Shown: positions 32,101 to 45,999 of the stretch, in pieces | Position numbering within the stretch: position 1 is the stretch's first letter | Layout: every line of letters begins with the position of its first letter | NCBI GenBank assembly: GCA_026873275.1 | Contig: JANTUC010000022.1 | Location: 310,001 to 374,000, forward strand | Direction of reading: 5' to 3' | DNA: 64,000 nucleotides | Source: Pseudopithomyces maydicus | Taxonomy: Eukaryota > Ascomycota > Dothideomycetes > Pleosporales > Didymosphaeriaceae | Position numbers and translations under genes: made by a program | The notes under the pieces: generated by a model | Seen by the model: only the letters and a program-made list of their open reading frames with translations | The model's database searches: none | What the model was told of the DNA's origin: nothing

Positions 32101-34169
32101 TACTAATAAATATTTTATTATTTATTTTTAAAATTAAAGGCAGCCTTTTCTAATTTATAACCTCTTTTTAATACTTTTATATAAATTTTAGCTTTTTTAC
32201 CGCCTCTAGATAAATTTTAAAAATTTTTTTTATAATTTAAAATTTTTTAGAACTTTTTTTATTCTTTAAATTTTATTTTAGCTAGTTTAGCTCTTAAGGG
32301 TTATATCTATAATAAACTTAGTATAGTATATACCCTATAGAGATATATTTACTATTATTATATATATATTTAGTTAATAATATTTAAATAGTCTAATTAA
32401 TTTATTTTAAACTATAAAAGATCTATAGATATTATTTTAAAATTTAATTTTATTATTTTATTTATCTATTAGTCTATAAGTAGAAAGCTAATATAAAAAC
32501 CCTTTTTAAGTTTAAATAATAATAAAAGGTTTTTTAATATCTTACTTATATTATAGATCCTCTATTTAATAGAATTATTTTTAAATTATTATATAATTAA
32601 ATTACTTTCTTAATCTAGACTTTAGCTAAATTATTTTTATTCTAATTTATCCTAGCTAGTATATAATATACTATTTTAAAGAAATAATTTACTATTATAA
32701 AAATTATATTAAAAATAATTTTAGTAAATATGCTTAGAGGTAAATTTATAATAAAGTCTATTATAATATACTGCTAAGATTAGTCTAGAATTAATAAAAA
32801 ATATAATAATCTATAAAATTTATATTTTTTCAAGTTTGCCCTCTAACAGCGTAAATAGTTATAAATATAATTAAATATATCTTTTAATATACCTACTTAG
32901 TAATAATATCTCTTTATTTATTTTAATATTTTAATTATATTAAAATAACTAATAAGAGGCCTATTATAATACTCTTTTATTATAATAATTTTTCCTTTTA
33001 TTAAGTCTAGCTGTTTTAACTATTTTAGTTTTATAAAGATATTATTTAATTTATTTTTTTATATAATCTGCCTTTTAGCTCTATAATAATTAGATTTTAA
33101 TTATTTAGTTTATTTTACGCTAGACTATTAAACTCTTTATTTAATATATTTATTTTTTAAATATCTAGATCTTTTTAATCCTTAAAAATTTTATTTTAAT
33201 TTAAGGATTTAAAATCCTTTCTTTTAAAAGATTTCATAGTCTTTTAAATACTCTAGTTTATTTTTTTATTTTAAATAAATAATAATTATTAAAACTATTA
33301 AGCCCTTATCCTTTTAAAATAAAAGTTTTATTAAGGGCTTTATAAAAGTTTTATAACTTTTTTATTTAGGGGTTTTAATCTTTTTTATATAATTTAAGCG
33401 CCTTAATAATAAATTTATTAGATTTATATTTCCTATCTAGTATTTTATAATAAAGTTATACTCTAATAATACTAGATATAATCTAATATAATATAAGTTT
33501 AATATTTTTATTTTAATAAATTATTAAAGGTTATAGTAGTCTATTAAGAGTTTAAAATAAAGATCTTAGAGATAATATCTCTAATACTTTATATTTTTAA
33601 TTATAATTAAAAGTTTTTAATTATATATATTATAATTATATTAAATAGTATTTGATTTCCTTAAAAAAAATTAATTAATTTTTATTTACCTTTTAAGCCT
33701 TCCTTTAATACTAATTAATTATAAATAGTATTAATTACCCTATCTAATATATTAGTTTTAAGTCTAATATATTAATTTATCTTAAAATAAGTAAAGATTA
33801 AAACTTTTAAAAAAGTATTTTTAAGTTTTTAAAAAGTCTTTATAACTTCTTTTTAATATTTAATTATATACTTTTCTCCCTTTTTATGGCCGACCCCTAT
33901 TAGGCACTATTTAGTATTTTTTAAGTTAAAATAATTAATAATAAAGTAATTTTAAAAAATCCTTAATAAACTATTAATAATAATTTATAAATTTAATAAA
34001 CACTCTAATATTTTATATATAGGTTAGTTTTAGCCAGATTTCTATTATTTTAAAATATTTTAAATTTATTTATAGTCCTTCTAGTATTATAAGAAAATTA
34101 AAGTATTTAATAGACCTAGTATACTATTTATATTTCTTTTTATTAATATATAATTTTACCTTTTATAGT

Positions 34170-34580
34170 TTATATAAGATTATTTTAATATACTTTATAT
34201 AATCCTTTCTATTATTTAAAAAGATTAGGATATTATTTAAATAAATAATATAATTAATATTTAGTAAACCTGCTAGTATTTAAGTAATTATATTTTAAAA
34301 TTAAATTAGGGTATTTATTAAACTAAAAGATATTACTATATATTTAAAATAATTATATTTTATATAAAAAATAGTCTTCTATTTATCTCCTTTTATAATA
34401 TAGACCCTATAGTACGTATTTTTTAAATTTAATTTTATAAAGACTTTAGTTTACTTAAATCTATTTAGTAATTTTATGATTAGGGGTAAAGGTTCTCTAT
34501 TTTTTATAATAATTTTATTTAATATTTTATAATTTATATATAAATATAAGTTGCTATTCTTCTTTTTTATAAAAAAGATT
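34170..34580 (-). pseudogene. Reverse-transcriptase remnant of the outer Gypsy element
   Basis: Minus-strand translation gives degraded but ordered RT blocks: ALIFFIKKK, LNKIIIKNREPLPLI, KLNLKNTYYRV and YLNNILIF in place of Y-L-D-D-I. Changes such as D to N fit G-to-A mutation. The poly-T end of retroposon A interrupts it on the right. Confidence 0.8.
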
Positions 34581-34591
34581 AAAGCTCCTAC

Positions 34592-35747
34592 TTTTTTTTT
34601 TTTTTTTTTTTTTTTAATAAGAAAATTGCTGTTTACAACTATCTAGTAATAAGGAAATAAGCTCTATATATTATATAACTAATAATTAGCTCTTAAATAG
34701 TATTCTTTTCTTCTAATTTATATAATTATACTATAGTTTAAACTTATATTATTATATAATTGCTAAGACAGTAGCTTTAGATATAAAGAATACTAAAGTA
34801 TATTCTATTATCTAGTACTATTAAAATAAAATAATAGATATAAATAATAATTTAAATAAAACTTTTTAGTCTTAATAGATGCTAAGCAACACCTTATTAT
34901 AATTAAAATTATTTTTTAAAATATTTAATTTAATTTAGAGAGATTTAATAGTAATAGCTAGTCCTAATATTTAATATAATATATATTTTAATATTTTTAT
35001 AGCTTAATTATATCTTATTATACTTTTATTTCTAAAATATCTTTTTTTATTTTTAAAACTTCTACTACTATTTCTAAATAACTAAAAAGTAAATAAAATA
35101 ATTAAATTATTTTTTAAAGGCTTTAGAGGCAAAAAGCTATTAAAATAAAATAATAAAATAAATACTATAATCCTTTTAAGTAAAGAACGCCTAGTAAAGC
35201 TATAATTATATATTAAAAAGATAATTTATAATAATAATAAAATAGCTCTAATTTTAAGGCTTTTATTATTAAATATTAAATATAAATTTACTCTAGAACT
35301 TAATAAATTAAAATTCTAGAATTTATGCTAGTACTAGTACTAGTATTAATTCTAGTAAATATAAATTTCTAAAATAAATTTTATATTTCTTTTATAGAAT
35401 CTTAGGTTAAAATCATAAAAAATATACTAAAAGATAATAATTATTAGTTAACTAAAAATAAAGATAATTAGAAGAGGAAGATAAATTTAAATAAAAATTT
35501 AAAGAATATTCTTAAGTTTTATAAAGAGAAAGCTTAGGTAAAGGGCGTAGTAGAGATTTAGGAGTGTTTTATAGGTATAAAATAATAATTATTATAGTAT
35601 TTAATTATACTAAATCTATTTTCTTTTAAAATAACTTCTTATATAATTAAATAAATCTTCTATGTGTGCTTTATAACTAATTAAATAATTACTTATTATA
35701 TTAATTATTAGAACTTTCTAGAACCTATAGGTCTTAATTAAGACTAG
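34592..35747 (-). mobile_element. Poly(A)-tailed retroposon, copy A
   Basis: About 1156 bp between duplicated AAAGCTCCTAC (34581-34591 and 35748-35758). On the minus strand it starts near a 16-base palindrome (AGTCTTAATTAAGACC), continues with AGGTTCTAGAA and ends in a long poly(A) (poly-T at 34592-34615). Homologous to copies B and C in inverted orientation. The tail and the 11-bp duplication indicate target-primed insertion, i.e. a LINE- or SINE-type element. No coding domain recognised. Confidence 0.8.
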
Positions 35748-36689
35748 AAAGCTCCTACTAATAATTTTAAGTATTTAATTTAGCCTTTAAATAAATATTT
35801 TTTAATATACTTCTTTAAGGCGTCTAACTCTACTACTAAGAGGTTATATAGAGGAGAAAATAAAAGATTAATTTCTTTTTTTTAATTAAATTTTTAAATT
35901 ATTTATTAAATACAGAGCTAAAATCTTATAATTTTTTATAAAAGCTATATTAGTATATTCTTTATAAATTAAAAATATTTAAAATATTTTATATTTAATT
36001 ATATTTATTAGATTAAGCTTCTTAATCTTATCTACTAAGTATATATATATATTTATTTATAAATTCCTAAGGGTATAATTAAAGTCTTTTATATTTTTAA
36101 GCTTTATAATATTCTTAAATAGAGCTTTTAATTTTATTTAATTTTTAAATATTAACTTTTAGCTTATAATATTAATTATAAAGTTATTTTTATTTAATTA
36201 TAGTAGCCCTAGAAATATTTTATATTTTATAATATTTATAACTATAAAAATTATTTTCTTTAAAATATAGTACCCCTTTAAGTCCTTAAGATTAACTTTT
36301 AAAAAATTATTATTTTATAAATTTTTAGTTCTAATCTATTTACTACTTTTATTAATAATTTATTAAAAGATTAAATAGTTTCTTTTAATCTTAAAGTAAA
36401 TTAGGCTATAACCAGATTAAATATTAAAGTAGTATTTCTTAAGGTATTAATAATTTTATTTAATTAATTTATTTTTATAGGCAGAGTTAGTATCCCCTTA
36501 AATTAATGATATAATTACTTAAATAAAGTGCTTTTAACTAAAATTTAAGAGTCCTTATTAAAATAGCTTATAACTAAATTAATATAAATAATAAAAGTTA
36601 TTATTATACCTTTTGCCCTTTACCTTTTTTTAATAATAAGTTTTTATTTAGGGCTTTATTTAAGTCCTTTTAACTAAATTCTAGCGACT

Positions 36690-36770
36690 TTATTAGTATT
36701 AAATAATTATATTAGAGGTATTTTAGCTTATTATAATTATAATACTTAATAGAACTAGTGTTTATATTAT
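36690..36770 (-). pseudogene. Gag zinc-knuckle remnant of the outer element
   Basis: The translation reads YYNYNKLKYL, stop, YNY, matching a C-x2-C-x4-H-x4-C knuckle in which each Cys codon (TGC/TGT) has become TAT or TAC by G-to-A change and the His has become Tyr. It shows that the outer Gag lies right of copy A. Confidence 0.55.
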
Positions 36771-37011
36771 TATTAAATAAAACTAAATTAGTTCTTTTAA
36801 AATTTTTATTTTATTTAGCTCGCTTCTTAAATTTCTTTTAAAAATTCTTTTATTTCCTAGACTTTAACTATAATTGAAATGTTTTTAACCCTTATTTATA
36901 AATTCTAATTATAATTAAAAATTTTTAATTAAGTTTCCTATCTAATAGATAATAGAAGTCTATAATTTAATATTAGTTATTATAAGTTTAAAGTTTATTA
37001 GAATTATTTAT

Positions 37012-38175
37012 CCGGTCTCGATCGAGAGCCACAGGTTCTAGAAAATTCTAATAATCGATATAACAAGCGATTATTTAATTACTTATAAAGTATACACATA
37101 AGATCTATTTAATTGCATAATACGTTATTTTAATAGATACTTATTAACACTTTAGTACTAAACACTATAGCAGATAATTATTTAATATAATTAGTATAAA
37201 TAGCTATTTTATACTTATAAAGAATTTATAAAGCTTTTTTACTTTCTTTAGTTAATTTATATTTTTATAAGACTTTAGTATCTCCTTTATTTTATTACTT
37301 AAGTTATCTTTCCTGCCATCTTTTATTAGCTAGTATATTTTATTATTTAGTATTATTTCTATAATTTTAAGTTTATTTTTTATATAGTTATAATTGCTTA
37401 TATAATAAGACTCTATTTATAATATTATTATTAGTATTAGTATTAGTATTAGCTTACGCATAAACTTATTTTTAATCTACTAAAATTAATAAATAACTTA
37501 AATTTAGTATCTAATACTAAAAACTATAAAATTATAATTATTTTCTTATTAATTTTAAATTTATTAATATATTTTAAAAGCTTAGCTCTTATATTATTAT
37601 TTTAATTAAGGAGTTAGTTTTTGTTTATTAAATTATTCTACTTAAAAGTTAGTGGACCGCTGAAATATAGTTTTATTTTAAAAGTTTAAGTCTTAGAAGC
37701 AGAAGTAAAAAAGTTAAAAATTATAATATTATAATATATAACTTTTTTAAATTTATAATATATATAAAAATTATATTAGGCGTTAAAAAAAGTTAGTATT
37801 ATAGATACTTTTAGAGCTAAATTAGAAACTTTAAGATTTAAATTAAATAACTTATAAAGTTAAGTTTTAATATATTATTAGGTATAATTAGCTATAAAGC
37901 TTTATTTAAATTATTATTTATTATTATCTTCTATTATCTATTCTTATATAATATAACTATTTATATTAAATAATAGAGCTAGATGTGCTCTGGCTTTCTT
38001 TATTATTACTTTAATAATTATATAGCAGTATAAGTTTAAATTACGCTATAATTATATAATTTAAAAAATAAAAGCACCTTTTAAGAGCTAGTTATTAGTT
38101 ATATAATATATAAAATATATTTCCTTACTACTAAGTAGTTGCAAATAGCAACTTTCTCATTAAAAAAAAAAAAAA
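37012..38175 (+). mobile_element. Poly(A)-tailed retroposon, copy B
   Basis: About 1164 bp between duplicated GAATTATTTAT (37001-37011 and 38176-38186). Starts CCGGTCTCGATCGAGAGCC, the least mutated copy of the 5' palindrome, and ends in poly(A) at 38162-38175. Confidence 0.8.
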
Positions 38176-39252
38176 GAATTATTTATAGTTTCTATTTTAA
38201 GACTTATAGGTTCTAGAAAATTCTAATCATTAATACAACGAGCGATTATTTAATTAGTTATAAAGTATATATAGAAGATTTATTTAATTATATAAAAAGT
38301 TATTTTAAAAGAAAACAGATTTAGTATAATTAGACACTATAATAATTACTATTTTATACCTATAAAACGCTTCTAAATTTCTATTATATTCTTTACTTAA
38401 GCTTCCTTTTTATAAGACTTAAGAATATTCTTTAAATTTTTATTTAAATTTATTTTCCTCTTTTAATTATCTTTATCTTTAATTAACTAATAATTATCGT
38501 CTTTTAGTATATTTTCTATAATTTTAACTTAAAATTCTATAAAAGAAATATAAAATTTATTTTAAAAATTTATATTTATTAGAATTAGCACTAGCACTAG
38601 TACTAGTATAAATTTTAAAGTTTTAATTTACTAAGTTTTAAAGTAAGTCTATATTTAATATTTAATAATAAAAGCCTTAAAATTAAAGCTATTTTATTAT
38701 TATCGCGAACTATCTTTCTAGTATATAATTATAGCTTTACTAAGTATTCTTTACTTAAAGGGGCTATAATATTTATTTTATTATTTTATTTTAATAGCTT
38801 TTTACCTCTAAAGCCTTTAAAAAACGGCCTAATTATTTTATTTATTTTTTAGTCATTTAGAAATAGTAATAGAAGTCTTAGAAGTAAAGAAAAATATTTT
38901 AAAAATAAAAGTATAATAAGATATAACTAAGCTATAAAAATATTAAAATATATATTATATTAAATATTAGAACTAGCTATTACTATTAAGTCTTCTTAAA
39001 TTAAATTAAACGTTCTAAAAAGTAATTTTAGTTATAATAAGGTGTTACTTAGCATTTATTAAAACCAAAAAACTTTATTTAAATTATTATTTATATCTAT
39101 TATTTTATTTTAATAGTACTAGATAGTAGAGTATACTTTAGTATTTTTTATATTTAAAATTACTATTTTAGTAATTATATAGTAGCACAAGTTTAAACTA
39201 TAATATAGTTATATAAATTAGAAGAAAAGAACACTATTTAAGAGCTAATTAT

Positions 39253-39753
39253 TATTAAGACTACGAGGGTAGCTAGTCTTAAAGGTTAAGGTTAATTCTC
39301 GGGCAGGAGCAACTTACAGAGAGAGAAAGGTTATTAACTATATAAGCGGGTCAATAGAGTAGTTAGTATTAGTATTATAAATAATACTAAATTAATAATA
39401 GGGCCTGAGTGAATCTAAACAATAGATTAATAAATAGGATTAAATATAAGGTATTAAAGTTAATACTTTAAGTTTCTATATACTTTATATTAGCTCTACT
39501 CGCTGGCGAGTCGTTCCTAAGAACTACTCTTTATTAAGTACTTTTTATTAAGCGCTCTTTATAAAGCACTTTCTACAAAGTAGTAAAATATTAAGTATAA
39601 ATACGAGGTGCTCGTTACAGAGCACTTATATAACTATATAAATATAGCACAGCTTGTGCGGCATAACATATAATTATAAGAATTACTAACCTTATAGTAG
39701 CTACTGACTGGTATAAGATACTATAGCCTTATACTAAAACTTAGATTATAATA
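39253..39753 (-). repeat. Inner element LTR, left copy
   Basis: Aligns over its full length to 45499-45999, mainly with C/T and G/A differences. Confidence 0.85.
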
Positions 39754-42539
39754 TTATCCCCTCTCTTTAACTAATTTATTCCTAAATTATATAATCGTAC
39801 TTACCTATCTTATATAAGCGTTTACTCTGCAGTATATACTTAAGTATATAGGTTAATATGCCTATTAAATCCACTATTTGTAAGCTCTGTCTATATAATA
39901 AAATCCTTTAGGCTGATACCATCGCAGAATCTCTTTATTTTAACTGCGACGCCAAAAATCGCGAGTATTATATTATACTAGATTTGAACTTAAAGTGTGC
40001 CGAATGTATTTATTAGAGTTATTTTTATATTAATATGTTGTGGACATCTCTTGACAAGACTCGTAAAGAGTATAAGAAGAAGATTAAAGAGAATAAAAAA
40101 GAGTTAGTATTAATTATTGCTAGGTTATTAAGAGATAAGAAAATATTAGCTTAAGCTAAAGAGCATACTTATAAGAAGATCTTATATTTTGCTGCAGATA
40201 TAGAGGCAGAAGGTAAAGTAGTAAACACAATGTTGTTAGCTTATTCTACGGCTAATACCTTAACGGGTTATTTGCCTATAATATAGGCGACCTTAAATTT
40301 ATTAAATAATTTTTTATTAATTCTGGTTTCTTCCTTAGGTGCTTAGGTATGTTAGTCCTTCCTTATATATTATCGTAAGAACTTATTAACTATCTATTTA
40401 TAGTTCTCTAGGTTTTTAGCTGGTTCCCAGGTGTTTTCGCTGTTAAGATACTCTTTCTATTTAATAAGGAATTTTTTTATTTCTCAATACTAGTTATATT
40501 ATATATTAATTATCTTTTTAACTTCGAATTCCGTTTCCTCCTTAGCTTAGTAATAGAAGGTAGTTTAAACTGGCGTTTTTAGGTCTGCTAGTTCTAATAA
40601 TAATATATAAAATACTAGGTGTATTTTTATATCTGGTAATAGTTCTAACTTGTAGTTTACTAGTAATATCTATTTTAAAATGAAAAATGGTCTAATCTTA
40701 ATATAATTTAGTTTCTTGTATTTCTTCTTCTATATGCGAAGATTTTTTATAAGTAAGTATATTTTATCCCCCTTCTTTAGCTAAGGTGCCGTTTTTCGTT
40801 TCTTATTAATATAGGAAATTGTCTGTTATTAAAACTTCTTGAGGTTTTCTCGTAATTCTTTATATATTTATTTTATAATTTCTATAGTTTTCTCTACTTT
40901 TGCTGTGTTAATAACCGTTAGTAAAACTTAATTAAAGAGATGTGGATATTTTCTATAGTTTATATAGTATAGTGTAATTCCGGTTATTATTAATTCTTTA
41001 TTATTATATACTATTTATGCTAAAGGTAGTAATAAAACCTAATTATCTTTTCTTTTATTGTAGTAAATGCGTAGGTACGTTTCTATAGTCTAGTTAGTAC
41101 GTTCTATTTATCTATCTGTTTATAGATAATAAGCTATTAATAGCTTCCGTTTCGTTCTAATAAGTGCTATAAGTATTATCTAATAATTTAATATAAAGAG
41201 TTTATCTCTGTCGCTAATAATTGTTCTTAGTATACTATAGTGTCTTATAAGTCTATTAAGTATAAGGTAGCCTAGCTAGTCTATAGTGCATTTCTTCTTA
41301 TAGAGTATTATCTCGGCGTATTTTATAAATCTATCTATAATAATTAATATTACGTTATACTTAACTTCCGTTGCTGGGTCCGTAGATCTTAGTAGTTTTA
41401 TAATAAAATCTATAGCGATGTCTTCCTATAGTACTGTAGGTATTTTAATAGCTTACATTTCTCTATACTTTAGGTGCGTTATATACTTATTCCTCTAGCA
41501 GTCTGTATACTTTCTAATATAGTTAGTTATAACTTCCTTGATTCCTTTAAAGTTATAATTCTATTAGATTAGTTCTATTGTCTTACTGATTCTAAGATGT
41601 TTATAAAGAGGGTTATTATAGTATTATTATATTACCTCCTTTTATTGTTCCTTTAGTACATCCTTAGTAATTATTATTAGTTAGTTAAGTTCCGCTATAG
41701 GTCCTAGTAATTTATTCTTGTTTTCTTTAAGGATTGCTGAATATATTTTAACTTTATCTTTTATAAGATCTTTTCTTTTGTTAAGAGTATCTGCTCGTCC
41801 ATTTTCTTTTCCTAATATATATAGAATCTTGAATTTATATTATCTAAGGGCTTCTAACTATCGCGCTTATTGCGGTGTTAATTCTTTTATTATTATGAAC
41901 CGTAACAGGTTCTTATAGTCCGTAAAGATCGTGAGTTCTAAGTATTTATATATATAGATTCTCTAGTGCTTAAGTGCTTTAATAATAGTATATAATTTTT
42001 TATTATAGATATTGTAGCGTGTTTCTGCGTTAATAAACTTATAAGAATAGTAAGTAATAGGGTACTATTATTTATTTCTTTTTACTTCGCGTATGCTCCG
42101 ATAGCCAAATTACTTACATTAATTTTTATACATAGTAGTTTGTTGCTTCTAAAAGCAACTAGGACTGGTACGCTAATACTTACTTATATTAGCTGTTTAA
42201 AAGCTTAATCGTATTATTCTATTTATTTAAATACTATATCCTTTTTAATGAGTGTTGTTAAGGGTATAGTGATCTTAAAGTAATCCTTAATAAATTATCT
42301 ATTAAATCTATAAAATCCTAGGAATTCTCGTATATTTTCTATGGTTTTTGGGATTGGCTATACTTATATAGTTTTAATCTTATCTAGGCTTATATTAAAG
42401 CCTTTTGTGTTAATAATATATTCTAAGAACTTTAGTTTTATAATATAGAATTTGCATTTTTTAGTTTAATCCTTAGATGGGCTTTCTATAAAGCTTTTAA
42501 TATAATTTTAATATGCTCTATGTGTTCTCGCTTATTTTT

Positions 42540-42790
42540 TAAGTATATAAGGATGTCGTTTAAGTAGGCAACTATAAAGATGTCGAGGTAGTTTCTAAGC
42601 GTATTATTAATTAATTCTTAGAATATTGCTAATACATTAGTTAGTCTGAATAGTATAACTATATACTTAAATAGGCCGTATCGCGATTTAAACGCTGTCT
42701 TCTATTCTTTACCTTCTTTTATTTTAATAAGATAGTATCCGTCTCTTAAGTCTATAGCTGTAAATATCTTAGCTCTTAAAAGTCTATCTC
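42540..42790 (-). pseudogene. Reverse-transcriptase remnant of the inner element
   Basis: Minus-strand blocks in order: LRDGYYLIKIKEGKE, TAFKSRYGLFKYIVI, ELINNTLRNYLDIF and VAYLNDILIY, where the catalytic Y-L-D-D has become Y-L-N-D. Stops interrupt it. Confidence 0.85.
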
Positions 42791-45498
42791 GTAATTTTAA
42801 TATATTTGGTAATAGGTATCTATTCTTAATTGTAATATTATTAAGTGCTTAATAGTTAATGCACAGTTATAGTTTTTTATTTTTCTTAAGTATAAATATA
42901 AATGGACTTGCTGCGGGTGACTTTAATTTTTATATATATCTTTTATTAAGGTTTTTCTTAATAAAGTCCTTTTTTTATTAGAATTCTTTTCCTAACTTGC
43001 TATATAATAGTTTAAAGGGTGGTATTTTCCTTTCTTTTAAGTTAATTGTATAATCCTAAAATTAGTATTTAGGTAGGTTTACTTTTCTTTTCTCTTCCTG
43101 AAACAAATAACTCTATTCTTTATATTTATTGGGGATATTGTGAGTTATATATTTCTCCTTTTTATACTTCTTAACCTAGTGGTGCCTGCCAGCGTCTACT
43201 AAAGGTAATTTTAGTTTATTAACTTTTTATTATAAGTTTAAATTATTAATTATGCTCTTATCCACTATTAGCGTTATATAATATATAAGTTCTAACTATA
43301 GTGTATATTTGCAGTTCTTTATTAAAAGCTTTCTCTTTCCTTAATATATCTATAGGTTATGCTTTTATAGCTAGGGGATACCTAAGATTAAGTTATACTA
43401 ACTTATATTTAAGATATCTAAGGTAATTCTTTCTTAGTGCTTATAGATCTTAAGTGTTGTTATAACCTCAAGTTGTATACTTAATTATCTTAGTAATCGG
43501 CGTCTATTCGCAATATAGATAGTTAAAGGGGTTTTTTAAGTTATTCTTTAAGTCTGGCTCGTTAAATAGTCTTTTTTAAGATAAAGTTTTTTTAGACTCT
43601 TAAATTTAGTAAAGCTTTAATCTGTATTCCTTTATTAAGCGTTACCGGTAGCTTAATAAATAATATCTAGTTAGTTACTAGTGTATTTAATTCTATTACA
43701 GCTCTACTAAGTCCGCTTATTGGCCTAAAAAAGACTACTTACCTTTTTTGCCTACTTATTTACGTTTAAAGGATTTACTTATCTCTATTATATTAAGCTA
43801 TTTATTTTTACCGAATCTAAATATAGCTTTAGTTTTTATATACTTTTAGTAATTCTTATACAAGTATATCTACTAATGTTCTTATATATATATACTATTA
43901 ATAATAAGTGTTATTGCTATATTTTCTCCTTTAAAGTATTCTAGAAAGTATTGTCGAGTTCGCTTATCTTAGAGATATACGTTACAGTTATTAATTAGGT
44001 AGTTAAATTATTTCTATTAGCAGCGAAGCTGCTTAGAGAGAAATTAATATTTTTTTAGCCCTATAGTAGATAGTATATTAATTGTAGTTATATAGTTTCC
44101 AGTTAATATATATGTGTTTAGGGTTTTAGTAGTCTAGTACGTAATCCGGTTTATAGGTTTCTTTCTTATTTTTATAGACTTTTTACTTTAACTGTTATTA
44201 GTATCTTTCTTATCCCTATTTAATATTAGCTTTACTAACGTACTTAAGTTACTAATTATTTAGGTGTAGGACCGATCTTTTAAGAAGATCTTTATTTTAT
44301 AATTAGAATTCTTCTTCCAGAGGTTCTGTTTGCGTAAGTTTATCAAGATACTTTATAATATTAATTAGTTTGGCTTAAGGATATAGCGTAGGTACTCGTG
44401 CTTATATAAGTTTAAAGTTATTAATAGGTTCTTTATACGAATCCTTGTAAAGTTGTGAATTGTCTAAGTCTAAGTGTTTATTTAGGTCCCTATTACTTAT
44501 GCCGTCTGTAATAACCTATTTATTTTTGTTGTCTTAATCGTTAGTGATAGTGATTATGTTTAACTATTTAATAACTTTATTCTTAGATCTATAGTTCCTA
44601 GCAATATAATTTAGTTTATTATAATTAAAATAAGTGCGTTGTTCCTTTTAATTGAATGGGGTCCCTTTTTAAGGTTTACTAAAGGCGCGCTTAAGTTTAT
44701 TTAGTCTATTAGTATATCTAAAGGCTTTATTATATATTCTAATTTTCTTCTCCTCCTTCCTTATTATTATATTATCTAGTTCTATCGGCTGGTAGCCGTA
44801 AGGGTCGTTTGTAATCTATTATTTAGTAGTGGTCGTATAATAACTAATTCATCCACTTAACTTACTATACGTGGGTTGGAATTTCCTATAATTCTTATAT
44901 TTTTAGTATAATTCGTGCTATTTTGCATTAATTCTAATAGTTTTATTATAAAGTTTTTATATTATATTAATCGCGGCTCCGCTGTGTAAGAGTTCTTTAC
45001 GTATAGATTTCTTAAGACTTTGCTTATATATTTTATGTAGGGAATTATCGTTCTAGTTAGTCTGTATAGCGTAATATTTAAACTTTATAGTGTACTTGGC
45101 TACTAAGTGTATTTATTGAAGGCGTTAGATAGCTTCTTTAGCGTAAGACTTTTTATTAACTAAACTAAAGAGTTGTTTAATTTAAGTATGGAAGGTATTA
45201 TAATCTTTAATAAATTAGTTAATTTAGTCTCCTTCTTAGTTTTCTACTAAAAGATATACTTTAATATACAGCTAAATCTAGTTGGCTGGTTCGCCTCTTA
45301 TATACGTAATAATAAAGATAATTTTATCTTTATCTTTTATATTCTTGTAGATACAGTAGAAGTATAGGTTAAGTTAGAGTAGCTATATCTTAAGTTTATA
45401 TTAGTTACTATTATATAGGTCCGGTTTAGCAACTTTGCTGTTAGGATTATTAAATAAAGTAAGATCGTTAAAGTTGCTTATATTAAGGGTATTTAAAA

Positions 45499-45999
45499 TA
45501 TTAAGACTATGAGGGTAGCTAGTCTTAGAGGTTAAGATTAGTTCTCGGGCAAGAGTAACTTACAGAGGGAGAAGGGTTATCGACTGTATAAGCGGGTTAA
45601 TAGGGTAGTTAGTATTAATATTATAAATAATACTAAATTAATAATAGGGCCTAAGTGAATCTAAACGATAGATTAATAAATAGAATTAAATATAAAGTAT
45701 TAAAGTTAATACTTTAAGTTTCTATATACTTTATATTGGCTCTGCTTACTGACGAGCAGTTTTTAAGAACCGCTCTCTATTAAGCGCTCTTTATTAAGCG
45801 CTCTCTACAAAGTGCTCTCTACTAAATAGTAGAGTGTTAAGTATAGATACGAGGTACTCGTTATAAAGTACTTACGTAACTATATAAATACGGCACAGCT
45901 TATACGGCACGGCGCGTAATTATAGGAATTGCTGACTCTATAGTAGTTACTAACTAGTACAAGATGCTGTAGCCTTGTACTAAAACTTGGATCGTAATA
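45499..45999 (-). repeat. Inner element LTR, right copy
   Basis: 501 bp, same length as the left copy; less mutated in places (ggcacggcgcg near 45907). Confidence 0.85.

Larger units (their letters stand above)
39253..45999 (-). mobile_element. Inner RIP-degraded Ty3/Gypsy element
   Basis: Two 501-bp LTRs (39253-39753, 45499-45999) and duplication ATTAT (39248-39252, 46000-46004). Start TATTAAGAC and end GTAATA are mutated TG...CA ends. A purine tract (AAAGAGAGGGGATAA on the minus strand) borders the left LTR, and reverse transcriptase is on the minus strand at 42540-42790, both giving minus orientation. No frame is intact. The LTR family is shared with the solo LTR at 17340. Confidence 0.9.

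Noticed and set aside
37012..39252. Copies B and C as a simple tandem repeat
   Set aside because: Each has its own poly(A) and its own distinct target duplication, so they are separate insertions rather than a tandem duplication.
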